Source: Jejuia sp040720935 (GTDB lineage: Bacteria; Bacteroidota; Bacteroidia; Flavobacteriales; Flavobacteriaceae). From it: DNA of 64,000 nucleotides. The notes below the pieces were generated by a model, which was given only the letters and a program-made list of their open reading frames with translations, did no database searches and was not told the origin of the DNA. Positions 16,209 through 24,743 of this stretch are shown here, one piece after another (the first letter of the stretch is position 1; each line of letters starts with the position of its first letter). The translations under genes were made by a program, and so were the position numbers. The DNA lies in assembly GCF_040720935.1 (NCBI RefSeq), contig NZ_JBFDAE010000006.1, forward strand, positions 1 to 64,000, read 5' to 3'.

Positions 16209-17078
16209 TTAGATATTTAAAACCTGCTTTCGGTATTGATTTGGTGGTAATTTATACTTTTCCTTAAAGCTACTATTAAAGTGAGACGCATTTTTAAAAC
16301 CACTCTCAAAGCATACATCATTAATGTTTAATTCAGGGTTTCCTAATAAGGTTTTGGCGTATTCTAAACGTTTAGTATTTAACCATTTCCCTGGTGTTTC
16401 GTTATAAAATTCTTTAAAGTCTCTTTTAAATGTTGAAAGACTTCTACCAGTAAGTCGCGCAAATTCTTCAAGTTTTAAATCACAATGAAAATTTTTCATC
16501 ATCACAGTATCGAGATTGGATTTTTCAACCTGCTGAAGCGAGCAAAAGTAGTTGATAAGGTCTTTGTTATGAGGGTTCAAAGTAACATTATACAACAGTT
16601 CATTGAATTTCATTTCAACTAAACCCTTGGGAATTTCCTTTCCTTGATTCATATAGTTAAATACAGAAATAAACAATGCATTAAGCGAATCGCCAACGTC
16701 AATAGTGAAAATCTGGTTTTCCAAAACCTTATCGTTTTGTGGCCTAACAATATGGTCGTGGGTCCTAAAAAATCGTCTGATAAAATCCTCTGTGATAAAA
16801 AACAGCATCACGCAATAGTCATCTTCAAAATATTGTTTGGTATTGTAAACCCCTTGCTTAATAAAGAGCGCTTCACCTTGATGGACTGTATATTTTCCCT
16901 CAAATGCTGTCCAATCCTTTTTACCACTTATCACATAATTAAGGATTGGTACTTCTGTCCATAACTTAAAATTTTCAACTTCTAGCGGACACTTATATTC
17001 AACAAATAAATAATCATCTCCAACAAGTTTGTTATACTTTGGATGTCTACTGAAGTATTTGAATATATCTACTGTCAT
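16209..17078 (-). CDS. AraC family transcriptional regulator
   Basis: A 289-residue regulator with a cupin-like N-terminal sensing domain (about 25-150) and a C-terminal double helix-turn-helix (about 190-289: LEEFARLTGRSLSTFKRDFK, then the second motif FESGFKNASHFNSSFKEKYK). It is likely the activator of the LRR and secreted-protein/OsmC promoters, which share paired sites. A TAAATTTG -7 box stands only about 5 bp before the ATG (17083-17090), so the message may be leaderless or the true start lies further in. The effector is unknown. Confidence 0.85.
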   Translation of the reverse strand: MTVDIFKYFSRHPKYNKLVGDDYLFVEYKCPLEVENFKLWTEVPILNYVISGKKDWTAFEGKYTVHQGEALFIKQGVYNTKQYFEDDYCVMLFFITEDFIRRFFRTHDHIVRPQNDKVLENQIFTIDVGDSLNALFISVFNYMNQGKEIPKGLVEMKFNELLYNVTLNPHNKDLINYFCSLQQVEKSNLDTVMMKNFHCDLKLEEFARLTGRSLSTFKRDFKEFYNETPGKWLNTKRLEYAKTLLGNPELNINDVCFESGFKNASHFNSSFKEKYKLPPNQYRKQVLNI

Positions 17079-17152
17079 TCCTCAAATTTAAGAAATTATT
17101 AATAATTTAATGAATTGTAAACTTAAGTCGTATATAGCTCATAGCTAATTAG

Positions 17153-17180
17153 TTGATTGAACGAAGTAAAGGTATATTTG
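17153..17180 (+). promoter_or_regulatory. Putative promoter for the Crp/Fnr-SRPBCC module
   Basis: TTG at 17153-17155 and TATATTTG at 17173-17180 are separated by 17 bp, close to the Bacteroidetes -33/-7 arrangement. They lie about 115 bp before the TTG start of the Crp gene, with palindrome P4 in the leader. Confidence 0.4.
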
Positions 17181-17204
17181 CAAAATAGTCAAATTTTTAA
17201 ATTT

Positions 17205-17252
17205 GGCTTGCGCATAACCGAAAAGATAGTATCTTTTTACACGCTACGAGCC
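17205..17252. repeat. Imperfect palindrome P4
   Basis: GGCT...AGCC arms enclose a perfect hairpin AAAAGATA-G-TATCTTTT (17221-17237). It stands just upstream of the Crp/Fnr-SRPBCC pair, in the same kind of border position as P1-P3. Confidence 0.4.
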
Positions 17253-17296
17253 ATAGACAAGACCGCTGAGCTTAATGTAAAAAAACATTCAGGAAA

Positions 17297-17866
17297 TTGA
17301 CAGAATTACAGAAATATATTACTTCCTACTTTGGAATTACAAACCAGAATATGGACAAAATCACGTCCTTGTTCACGGAATCTGAACTAAAAAAAGGAGA
17401 ATATTTTACAAAAACCGGTCAATTTTGCGAAAAGCTGAGTTTTTTACGAAGTGGTTTTATTCGAGTTTTTGCAAACGCTAATGATAAAGAGATAACTCAA
17501 TGGATTTCTACCAAAGGTTATTTCATAACGGACTTATACAGTTTTACATTCAAACAGAGAGCAAAATGGAATATTCAAGCATTAACGGATTGTGAACTTT
17601 ATACAATCGATAAAGATAATTACGCACTTCTGAACAATTTAGTTCCAAATTGGTCTGAAATGGAAAAGCAATTTATTGCAGGTTGTTTTGTCCAATTAGA
17701 AGATAGGGTTTTCAGCCATTTATCGCTTAGTGCTGAAGAACGTTACGACAAACTTTTTGAGAGTAACAAAGAAATTTTTAATCAAGTTCCTTTGCAATAT
17801 CTCGCATCAATGCTTGGAATGTCGCCCGAAACGTTTAGCCGAATAAGGAACAAAAAAAAATCTTGA
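17297..17866 (+). CDS. Crp/Fnr family transcriptional regulator
   Basis: A 189-residue protein with a cyclic-nucleotide-binding-like beta-roll (about 10-115) and a short C-terminal winged helix (VPLQYLASMLGMSPETFSRI). Start choice: a TTG at 17297 preceded by AGGAAA gives the usual family N-terminus (LQKYITSYFGI); the first ATG is 17 codons in and would trim it. Many flavobacterial members of this class lack cAMP-binding residues and respond to unknown signals. It probably regulates the SRPBCC gene 58 bp downstream and forms a two-gene module between P4 and P5. Confidence 0.8.
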   Translation: MTELQKYITSYFGITNQNMDKITSLFTESELKKGEYFTKTGQFCEKLSFLRSGFIRVFANANDKEITQWISTKGYFITDLYSFTFKQRAKWNIQALTDCELYTIDKDNYALLNNLVPNWSEMEKQFIAGCFVQLEDRVFSHLSLSAEERYDKLFESNKEIFNQVPLQYLASMLGMSPETFSRIRNKKKS

Positions 17867-17924
17867 TTTTTATCAAGAGCAAAAGCTCAAATTCAAACGA
17901 ACTTTGTCAAATAAATTAAACATT

Positions 17925-18380
17925 ATGGCAAAGAAAATTAAAACATCGATTACGATAAACGCAAGTAAAGAAAGAATTTGGAAAATATTAACGGACTTTG
18001 AGAATTATCCCGAATGGAATTCGTTTATTAAGTCGGTTTCTGGAGATGTAAAAGTTGGAAACAAAATTCGAATAAAGTTACAAGGAATGACCTTTAAACC
18101 TGTCGTATTGACCTTGAATGAAAACACAGAATTAAAATGGCTTGGTCATCTTTGGTTCAAAGGTCTTTTTGACGGAGAACATAAATTTAAACTGACTGAC
18201 AACGGAAACGGAACGACCAATTTCGAGCAAAGTGAAAATTTTAGCGGAATTTTAGTCAAATTCTTTTCTAAGAGTTTGGAAAGGGATACCAAAAATGGAT
18301 TTGAGCAAATGAACAAGGAATTGAAATTGCATGCGGAAAACACTAAGCAGAACAACGGTAACCGTAGCACAACACCATAG
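17925..18380 (+). CDS. SRPBCC family protein (START-like)
   Basis: From the ATG at 17925 the protein is 151 residues with the SRPBCC/polyketide-cyclase pattern: an opening INASKERIWKILTDFENYPEW, the beta strand block KIRIKLQGMTFKPVVLTLNE, and the final amphipathic helix (LERDTKNGFEQMNKELK). These proteins bind hydrophobic ligands in a deep cavity; the ligand here is unknown. A TTG at 17904 would add seven residues and is less likely. The last residues (NGNRSTTP) run into the palindromic border sequence, so the natural C-terminus may have been altered. Confidence 0.75.
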   Translation: MAKKIKTSITINASKERIWKILTDFENYPEWNSFIKSVSGDVKVGNKIRIKLQGMTFKPVVLTLNENTELKWLGHLWFKGLFDGEHKFKLTDNGNGTTNFEQSENFSGILVKFFSKSLERDTKNGFEQMNKELKLHAENTKQNNGNRSTTP

Positions 18381-18544
18381 AAACCTGCCGACAGGCAGGA
18401 ACGCTTCAAAATTGATACAAACCTGACTTTAAGCCCTTTCCGTTTTTAGGGATTTATGTTTTCACTAAAATCAGGGGTGGCTTAAAACCAATTATACGTC
18501 TTATTATTTGGCGATTTATGCTACTTTTTAAAACTACAACCTCA

Positions 18545-18725
18545 GATCCTGGATCTCTGATAAGCTGCTGTAAAAATTGTCCCTCGGGACTCGCGCGCTC
18601 AACTGGAAATTGTTGAACAATTTTTCTTGAAATATCTTGTTGCCCTGCAGGTATTAATATACGAAATTTCGGTATATCTAACAAGTGATTGCCCAACAGA
18701 CACACCGTGTATAATTAATGGCGGT
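18545..18725. repeat. Direct repeat copy B
   Basis: Related to 45-235 in the same orientation (see shared blocks there). It lies at the right border of the accessory region, about 18.5 kb from copy A. Confidence 0.6.
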
Positions 18726-18832
18726 GGCAGTTATGTACTAGGAAAATCTTGGTGTATTTCCCTCTGCTTCGTGATAGTTTACTAACCTTAGCCTGGTCAA
18801 CGCAACCACCCACAATACGAATACGTTGGCGG
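18686..18832. repeat. Imperfect palindrome P5
   Basis: It starts with the CACACCGTGTATAATTAATGGC block, which also opens P1, and ends with TACGTTGGC. The arms pair less well than in P1 and P3, so this is a weaker call. Confidence 0.35.
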
Positions 18833-18927
18833 TAATTTAAATAACAACGACTAATATTTAGAAATTATGTATCTTTTAACTATCTGCCATTGTTGAGTTA
18901 AAGAATAACCTTATAAAAAATAAATCG

Positions 18928-20331
18928 ATGATAAAGCTAGATAATCTCACTTTCCTTATTACTTTATTTGCTTTTTTGATTGTAACGAGTTGTCATAGAG
19001 GTCCTGAAAAATCAATCGTTCAATACAGAACCAATCCGTCAAAACTTGAGTGCATAAATTTCATTTTATCACAAGATGATTCTTTGGGTAGAATAAGAAA
19101 TCACGCTTGTAAAAGCATTTCCTTAAGCAACACCATCGACCAATATGTTGCTTCAATCAATAATCTTGATTTTAAAAATTGTCCGAAAGACTTTTTCCAC
19201 GCCTTCGAAAATCATATGAATGCCTGGACAGGTATGAAACAAGTAACCGATAATTTTCCAGATTTAAGAGGTGAAATGCACGACTTATTCGATACAATTG
19301 CCAAGAGTAAATATAAACAAACATTCGACCCTTTGCTTAAAGATATTTGGGATACTTGGGAATTGGTTGAAGCAGCAGTAAACGATTCAAAAAAATTCAA
19401 AATAGCCCATACAATTGATGAGCCAGATTTAATCCCGGAAGGCATTGCGCACAATCCAAAAGACAACTCTTTTTATATTGGAAGTACTTGGAAGAGAAAA
19501 ATTTTGAAAATTGACTCTGTTGGGAATGTATCAAATTTTGTTCATTCAGGTCAAGATGGTTTATTAGGTGTCATTGGCATGAAAGTAGATGCTAAACGAC
19601 AAACTCTTTGGGTCTGTACCAGTTCGTCAGGAAGGGGCATGCCAGTTAAAGGCCTAACGGACCCTGTACACAACAAGTCAGGAATATTTAAATATAATTT
19701 AAACACAAAAGAACTTACACAACAGTTTTGGCTTGAAACGGATGCTGAGTCATTTTTCTTTAATGATATTACAGTAAGCAGTAAAGGACAAGTGTTCGCC
19801 ACCGAAATGAGGACAAGAACCATTTATACCATTGTTCCAAATGAAGACACCTTGAGGCCTTTCGCGACACTACCGGAAGAGTATAGAGCAAATGGAATAG
19901 ATATAGATGAACAAGACAGTAATTTGTATTTGGCTTTATATGCCAAACCCAATGCCTTTGGGAAATTGAATATTGAAACACAGGAGTTAAAGATTATTTC
20001 GATTCCGAACGATGAAAAAGTAGGTGCTGATGGACTTTATTTTTACAATAATTCTCTAATTGCAGTACAACCTTTTACGGATAATAGAGTTGTGTGTCAA
20101 TATGTTTTGAACAATAAATTGGATAGCGTAAAGCAAATAATTGTTTTAGTTCCAGATGATAAAATACTAAACCAACCAACAACTGGTGTGATTTCCAATA
20201 ATAAATTTTATTTTTTAGCCAACAGCCAATTGCAAAGCTTTTCACAGCTTTGGAAAAAAAATAATGGAGAATTTGACATAAATGATTTACAGCCTGTTAA
20301 AATTTTAAAACTTGAGCTAATTGACAATTGA
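18928..20331 (+). CDS. Lipoprotein with a C-terminal SMP-30-like beta-propeller
   Basis: A 467-residue lipoprotein (lipobox VTSC, Cys at about 22). Residues about 40-150 form a helical domain with conserved cysteines; residues about 165-467 are a six-bladed propeller of the SMP-30/gluconolactonase/NHL type (PEGIAHNPKDNSFYIGSTWK, FFNDITVSSKGQVFATEM, NGIDIDEQDSNLYLALY). The usual lactonase metal ligands cannot be confirmed by eye, so a binding role is as likely as hydrolysis. It stands alone, with palindromic border DNA upstream and a regulator gene 355 bp downstream. Confidence 0.7.
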   Translation: MIKLDNLTFLITLFAFLIVTSCHRGPEKSIVQYRTNPSKLECINFILSQDDSLGRIRNHACKSISLSNTIDQYVASINNLDFKNCPKDFFHAFENHMNAWTGMKQVTDNFPDLRGEMHDLFDTIAKSKYKQTFDPLLKDIWDTWELVEAAVNDSKKFKIAHTIDEPDLIPEGIAHNPKDNSFYIGSTWKRKILKIDSVGNVSNFVHSGQDGLLGVIGMKVDAKRQTLWVCTSSSGRGMPVKGLTDPVHNKSGIFKYNLNTKELTQQFWLETDAESFFFNDITVSSKGQVFATEMRTRTIYTIVPNEDTLRPFATLPEEYRANGIDIDEQDSNLYLALYAKPNAFGKLNIETQELKIISIPNDEKVGADGLYFYNNSLIAVQPFTDNRVVCQYVLNNKLDSVKQIIVLVPDDKILNQPTTGVISNNKFYFLANSQLQSFSQLWKKNNGEFDINDLQPVKILKLELIDN

Positions 20332-20686
20332 TTTGAAAATAAATACCCTTTTTGCTTGGTTTCATTCTCAAGTTCTGCCCACACTTTATAAATCTTCACT
20401 TTTTTAGCTTTTTTTGAGCATGTATATGGATACTAAACAAAAGTGTTAAGCATAATAGATGTAGTTATCAATGAGTTGAACGATATTCTGGAGTAATTTA
20501 CTTGATTTGTTAGAGTTTTGAGTTTTCATGGTTGGTATTTTAAATTGTTAATAGCAAAAGTTTGAACAATACACTCAAATATAATTGCAATTTTTAAAAA
20601 TCAAATAGATAAACTGTCTGAAAAAGTCAACTATTTTTCTTAATTTTCACAAAATGACTCCCTAACAACTTGTAATTTTTGAAAAA
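20332..20686. other. Intergenic region without a gene
   Basis: AT-rich. The only structure noticed is one arm of the 11781-11915 hairpin (CTGTCTGAAAAAGTCA, 20614-20629), close upstream of the next gene. Confidence 0.6.
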
Positions 20687-21685
20687 ATGCAAGAACGATT
20701 CATTAAATTCCTAAAAGAAAAGACTCACGACAACACCTCTTTTGCTGAAGAAATAGCTGGTGTTTTAGATATAGGCTACGATGCCGCTTACAGACGGATT
20801 AATTTAAAAACCAGTTTATCTTTAGAAGAAAGTGTAAAACTCGCCAAACATTATAAAATCTCATTAAATAAGTTATTTGAAGTAGGAAATCAAAATACTA
20901 TTTTAACTGAGTTATCGCCCCAAATTGATAGTCAAGCTGGATTACAAAACTGGCTGATACAATCTTACAAAAACGTATTTCCCTTAACAAAACTAAAGGG
21001 CTCTACCATAATTTACTCCGCTAAAGACATTCCTATTTTTCATACGCTTAAAGATTCTTACCTATCCAGGTACAAACTCTATGTTTGGCTAAAAGATATT
21101 GATAATACTATGGCGAAAAACAAAGTCTCATTTGAGGAATTTCTAGAAACCATCCCGCCATCTTTATTGGATAGCGCGTTTAATTTAGGAGAAATTTACA
21201 AAAATGTCAATACCATAGAAATTTGGAATAACACGACTATTAACGGAACTTTGCAACAGGTTATTTATTATTTCGAATCTGGTTTGCTTACCAAAGAAAT
21301 GGCACTTCATATTTGTGATGACATTGAACATGTTTTTCAGGATATTGAAAAACAGACTATTCAACAGACCATGATAGGCTCTAAAAATCATGCCTCATAT
21401 AATTTATACTTAAATGAAATTCATACATTAAGCAATACAATTATGATTAAAACACCTTACCAAAAAGTGTTTTTTGCCCCTTTTACCGTTTTAAGTTATT
21501 TTAAAATTGACCATCAGTTAACTTGTGATATCATGTATGAGTTCTTACAGAATTTTATGAGCAATTCCAAACTACTTGTTAATGCTGGCGAAAAGGACAG
21601 AACACTCTTTTTTAACAAAATGCATCGAAAAATCCATAGATTAAGGGATCAGATAAATGCGAATGAACCTTTTAGCTTTGAATAG
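20687..21685 (+). CDS. HTH transcriptional regulator, unrecognised family
   Basis: A 332-residue cytoplasmic protein. The first ~65 residues form an XRE-like helix-turn-helix (FAEEIAGVLDIGYDAAYRRI, SLSLEESVKLAKHYKISLNK). The remaining ~265 residues are helical, with no motif I recognise, and may be a sensing or dimerisation domain. This layout is common among orphan flavobacterial regulators. The neighbours (a propeller lipoprotein and rpoD) do not point to a target. Confidence 0.65.
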   Translation: MQERFIKFLKEKTHDNTSFAEEIAGVLDIGYDAAYRRINLKTSLSLEESVKLAKHYKISLNKLFEVGNQNTILTELSPQIDSQAGLQNWLIQSYKNVFPLTKLKGSTIIYSAKDIPIFHTLKDSYLSRYKLYVWLKDIDNTMAKNKVSFEEFLETIPPSLLDSAFNLGEIYKNVNTIEIWNNTTINGTLQQVIYYFESGLLTKEMALHICDDIEHVFQDIEKQTIQQTMIGSKNHASYNLYLNEIHTLSNTIMIKTPYQKVFFAPFTVLSYFKIDHQLTCDIMYEFLQNFMSNSKLLVNAGEKDRTLFFNKMHRKIHRLRDQINANEPFSFE

Positions 21686-21876
21686 GGCTAACCATCAAAT
21701 ACTGTTAAGTTATTCAACACTACTATTCTATTGGAATTGTGACTACTAAGGCTTTTTTGTGTCTAAAAATCAAAGAAGTTGAAAATAGTTTCGCTTTTTT
21801 GTAACAAAATGTAACATTTGAACGTATAACTATTGAGCGCCCTATTTATTCACAATTAAATTCAGGATAACATTAG

Positions 21877-22740
21877 ATGAGACAACTTAAAATTACGAAG
21901 CAGGTTACCAATAGAGAAACCGCTTCGTTAGATAAATATCTACAGGAAATTGGTAAGGTTGATTTAATTACAGCCGACGAGGAAGTTGAATTAGCACAAC
22001 GTATTAAAGCTGGCGATCAAATCGCTTTAGAGAAGTTAACGAAAGCTAATTTACGTTTCGTGGTATCGGTTGCAAAACAATACCAAAACCAAGGACTTAC
22101 TTTACCCGATTTAATTAACGAAGGTAATTTAGGTTTAATTAAAGCTGCACAACGTTTTGATGAAACACGTGGTTTTAAATTTATATCTTATGCTGTTTGG
22201 TGGATTCGTCAATCGATTTTACAAGCTTTGGCTGAACAATCGCGTATTGTACGTTTACCGTTAAACAAAATTGGTTCTATTAACAAGATTAATAAAACAT
22301 TTGCTTTCTTGGAGCAAAGTCATGAACGTCCGCCTTCAGCAGAAGAAATTGCAAAAGAGTTGGACATGACGATCAACGATGTTAAGGAGTCTATGAAAAA
22401 CTCTGGACGCCACGTAAGTATGGATGCGCCTTTAGTTGAAGGTGAAGATTCCAACTTATATGATGTATTAAACTCTGGAGAATCTCCAAACCCTGATAAA
22501 GAATTATTACACGAATCATTACGTACTGAAATTGAGCGTGCTTTAGAAACATTAACACCTCGTGAGGCTGATGTTATTCGTTTGTACTTTGGTTTAGGAA
22601 ACCAACACCCAATGACTTTAGAAGAAATTGGAGAAACGTTCGATTTAACTCGTGAGCGTGTAAGACAGATTAAAGAAAAAGCTATTCGTAGATTAAAACA
22701 TACGTCTAGAAGTAAAATATTGAAAACATATTTAGGATAG
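21877..22740 (+). CDS. rpoD: RNA polymerase primary sigma factor (sigma-70)
   Basis: A 287-residue group 1 sigma factor, the short form standard in Bacteroidetes, which lacks the long N-terminal region 1.1 of proteobacteria. Visible are region 1.2 (LDKYLQEIGKVDLITADEEV), region 2 (DLINEGNLGLIKAAQRFDET, SYAVWWIRQSILQAL), region 3, and region 4 (LEEIGETFDLTRERVRQIKE). It recognises the TTTG/TAnnTTTG promoters seen elsewhere in the window. It is monocistronic, with a strong terminator about 80 bp downstream. Confidence 0.97.
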   Translation: MRQLKITKQVTNRETASLDKYLQEIGKVDLITADEEVELAQRIKAGDQIALEKLTKANLRFVVSVAKQYQNQGLTLPDLINEGNLGLIKAAQRFDETRGFKFISYAVWWIRQSILQALAEQSRIVRLPLNKIGSINKINKTFAFLEQSHERPPSAEEIAKELDMTINDVKESMKNSGRHVSMDAPLVEGEDSNLYDVLNSGESPNPDKELLHESLRTEIERALETLTPREADVIRLYFGLGNQHPMTLEEIGETFDLTRERVRQIKEKAIRRLKHTSRSKILKTYLG

Positions 22741-22816
22741 TATCGCCTTGGCGTTACGACTAAATTAAGGTAACAACAGTTACAAAACATAACTGTTCGT
22801 TTTTTGATTGATGAAA

Positions 22817-22850
22817 GAACCCTCGGCTGATTACCGGGGGTTCACTTTTT
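22817..22850 (+). terminator. Rho-independent terminator of rpoD
   Basis: GAACCCTCGG-CTGATTA-CCGGGGGTTC (one mismatch) is followed by CACTTTTT. Confidence 0.85.
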
Positions 22851-22916
22851 ATCCCCACCCTAAAGGAAGGGGCTATTAATATATTCTCTTTATTCTATTC
22901 TCTTTTCTCCACCGGT

Positions 22917-22993
22917 CTCCCGTCTCCCGTCTCCCGTCTCCCGTCTTCTGTCCCCCGTCTTCCGTCTCCCGTCTCCCGTCTTCTCTCTTCTGT
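22917..22993. repeat. Heptanucleotide tandem repeat, 11 units (CTCCCGT-type)
   Basis: Eleven consecutive 7-mers follow the consensus CTYCYGT, five of them (units 1-4, 8, 9 region) exactly CTCCCGT and others CTTCTGT or CTTCCGT. A related array with the CTTCGGT consensus lies at 62491-62546. Confidence 0.85.
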
Positions 22994-23025
22994 CAAAAAA
23001 AAACAATTAATCCTCACATTTTAAT

Positions 23026-23033
23026 TACATTTG
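23026..23033 (+). promoter_or_regulatory. Putative rpe -7 box
   Basis: TACATTTG matches TAnnTTTG and lies 25 bp before the rpe ATG. No clear TTG is found at the -33 position. Confidence 0.45.
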
Positions 23034-23058
23034 CAAAAACTTAAAAAACTTTAGATTA

Positions 23059-23721
23059 ATGGCTTCAAAATTAATTGCACCTTCAATGCTTGCTGCCGAT
23101 TTTGGCAACCTGCAACGCGATACAGAAATGGTTAACAATAGCGATGCGGATTGGTTTCATATCGATGTTATGGATGGTCATTTTGTGCCTAACATTTCAT
23201 ATGGCATGCCAGTAATTCAAGCGATTAAAAAACATGCCACAAAACCTTTGGATGTGCACTTAATGATTGAAAAACCAGAGCGCTATATTGAAGAATTCGC
23301 AAAGGTTGGTGCAGACATTATTACTGTTCATCATGAATCTACTGTACATTTGCACCGTACTTTAAGACAAATTAAAGATGCTGGCTGTAAAGCAGGAGTG
23401 GTACTTAACTTAACAACGCCTGTATCTGTTTTAGAAGATATTTTACCGGAATGTTTTATGGTATTACTAATGTCTATAAACCCTGGTTTTGGAGGTCAAA
23501 AATTTGAGGACATCACTTATAATCGCGTAAAAAAATTGCGAAAAATGATAGATGAGCAAGGCTTGGATACACGCATTGAAATTGATGGTGGTGTTACAGA
23601 TAAAAACATTAAACAATTGGTTGACGCAGGCGCGGATGTTTTTGTAGCAGGTAGCCATGTGTTTAAAAGTAGCCATCAAACAGAAACGATAAAAAACCTA
23701 AAAACAATAGCTAATTCTTAA
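23059..23721 (+). CDS. rpe: Ribulose-phosphate 3-epimerase
   Basis: A 220-residue TIM-barrel enzyme that interconverts ribulose 5-phosphate and xylulose 5-phosphate in the pentose phosphate pathway. Hallmarks are APSMLAADFGNL, the metal-binding HIDVMDGHFVPNISYG (catalytic Asp), DVHLMIEKP, VHHEST, LMSINPGFGGQKF and the second catalytic Asp in IEIDGGV. The length is standard. It is a single gene, converging with the CBS gene on the other strand; the two coding regions overlap by about 4 bp at their 3' ends. Confidence 0.97.
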   Translation: MASKLIAPSMLAADFGNLQRDTEMVNNSDADWFHIDVMDGHFVPNISYGMPVIQAIKKHATKPLDVHLMIEKPERYIEEFAKVGADIITVHHESTVHLHRTLRQIKDAGCKAGVVLNLTTPVSVLEDILPECFMVLLMSINPGFGGQKFEDITYNRVKKLRKMIDEQGLDTRIEIDGGVTDKNIKQLVDAGADVFVAGSHVFKSSHQTETIKNLKTIANS

Positions 23722-24167
23722 AGCTGTTTTACCAAGTATTTCAATAAATCCCTGGTTGTAATAATCCCAACTAGTGTACCATTTTCAACGATTGGAAGCG
23801 CATGAAACTCTCGGTTTGACAATATTTTTGCTGCTTCTTTGATAGTTGTATCCGTGGTAATTGTAACGATATCTTTTGCCATTACCTGTTCTATGGTATA
23901 AGTGTTTTGTACTATGGTATTTATTGTTTTTCCGTTGAAAGTATCAGGAGCCTCTACTTGACTTATTCGCATTAAATCAGTAAAACTCAACAAACCAATA
24001 ATCGACTCGCCAGAAACTACGGGAATATGCTTGATTTTAAATCTATTGAAAAGAACATTAGCTCTTTCTAAAGAATCCGAACGGGTTAAACCAACTACAT
24101 TTTTTGTCATTATTGTCGAAACAAGTTCTGGCTCTCTCATGGTTGATAATTTTAAATTATTAAACAA
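23718..24167 (-). CDS. CBS-domain pair protein
   Basis: A 149-residue cytoplasmic protein made of two CBS domains (a Bateman module): one around residues 15-70 (HIPVVSGESIIGLLSFTDLM) and one around 85-145 (HALPIVENGTLVGIITTRDL). Such modules bind adenine nucleotides and usually regulate a partner. It is about 50% similar by eye to the next gene, so the two are tandem duplicates. There is no attached effector domain, so the target is unknown. Confidence 0.9.
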   Translation of the reverse strand: MFNNLKLSTMREPELVSTIMTKNVVGLTRSDSLERANVLFNRFKIKHIPVVSGESIIGLLSFTDLMRISQVEAPDTFNGKTINTIVQNTYTIEQVMAKDIVTITTDTTIKEAAKILSNREFHALPIVENGTLVGIITTRDLLKYLVKQL

Positions 24168-24242
24168 AATTAGTGCTATTTTAAAGTAGATTTTATGATA
24201 AAGATCACTTTTAAAAATATTTTGAACACGGAGCTTTATTGG

Positions 24243-24662
24243 TTAAAATTGAGCAAGCAAGTATTTTATCAAATCTGTAGTGGTAACAATACCTACTAAC
24301 TTATTATTGTCCACTACAGGCAGCGCATGAAATTCTTTAGTTGCTAATATCTCCGCTACTTCTTTAATAGAACTTGATGAAGATACAGACACTACCCTTC
24401 TATTCATAACCTGATTGATAGTAAACATATTATACACCAAAACATCTGTTCCTTTCTCAGTATTATCAGTTAAATCACCAAAACTTAGCCTTAAAAGGTC
24501 GGTATAACTTAACATCCCTATAACAACGTTTTCATTAACAACAGGAATATGCCTTATTCTGTGATGCTTGAACAAATGTTCTGCTTTTTCTAAATTGTCG
24601 TCTTTTTTTAATGTAATGACATTATGGGTCATTATCATCGAAATTGGTGCTTTTCTTATCAT
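24243..24662 (-). CDS. CBS-domain pair protein
   Basis: A 139-residue paralogue of the preceding gene with the same two CBS motifs (HIPVVNENVVIGMLSYTDLL and HALPVVDNNKLVGIVTTTDL). The start sits close after a short AT-rich leader. Whether the two form a heterodimer cannot be told from sequence. Confidence 0.9.
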   Translation of the reverse strand: MIRKAPISMIMTHNVITLKKDDNLEKAEHLFKHHRIRHIPVVNENVVIGMLSYTDLLRLSFGDLTDNTEKGTDVLVYNMFTINQVMNRRVVSVSSSSSIKEVAEILATKEFHALPVVDNNKLVGIVTTTDLIKYLLAQF

Positions 24663-24743
24663 GATGCTAATTCTTTAAGTTTAATTACCCTAAATTTATG
24701 AATCAAAAAAAATAAAAATTATGATAAAAGTCATGCCAAAATA

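Larger units (their letters stand above)
18381..18927. other. Intergenic border region with repeats
   Basis: No gene is convincing. It contains a CCTGCC-GACA-GGCAGG palindrome (18384-18399), direct-repeat copy B (18545-18725) and palindrome P5 (18686-18832) ending in ACGTTGGC. A short minus-strand open frame through copy B looks like a coding relic. Confidence 0.55.
22741..23058. other. rpoD-rpe intergenic region
   Basis: No gene. It contains the rpoD terminator, an 11-unit heptanucleotide repeat (22917-22993) and the rpe promoter box. Confidence 0.8.

Noticed and set aside
18454..18705. Minus-strand open frame as a real gene
   Set aside because: It lies in the degenerate repeat shared with 45-235, has no ribosome binding site or family match, and looks like a relic.
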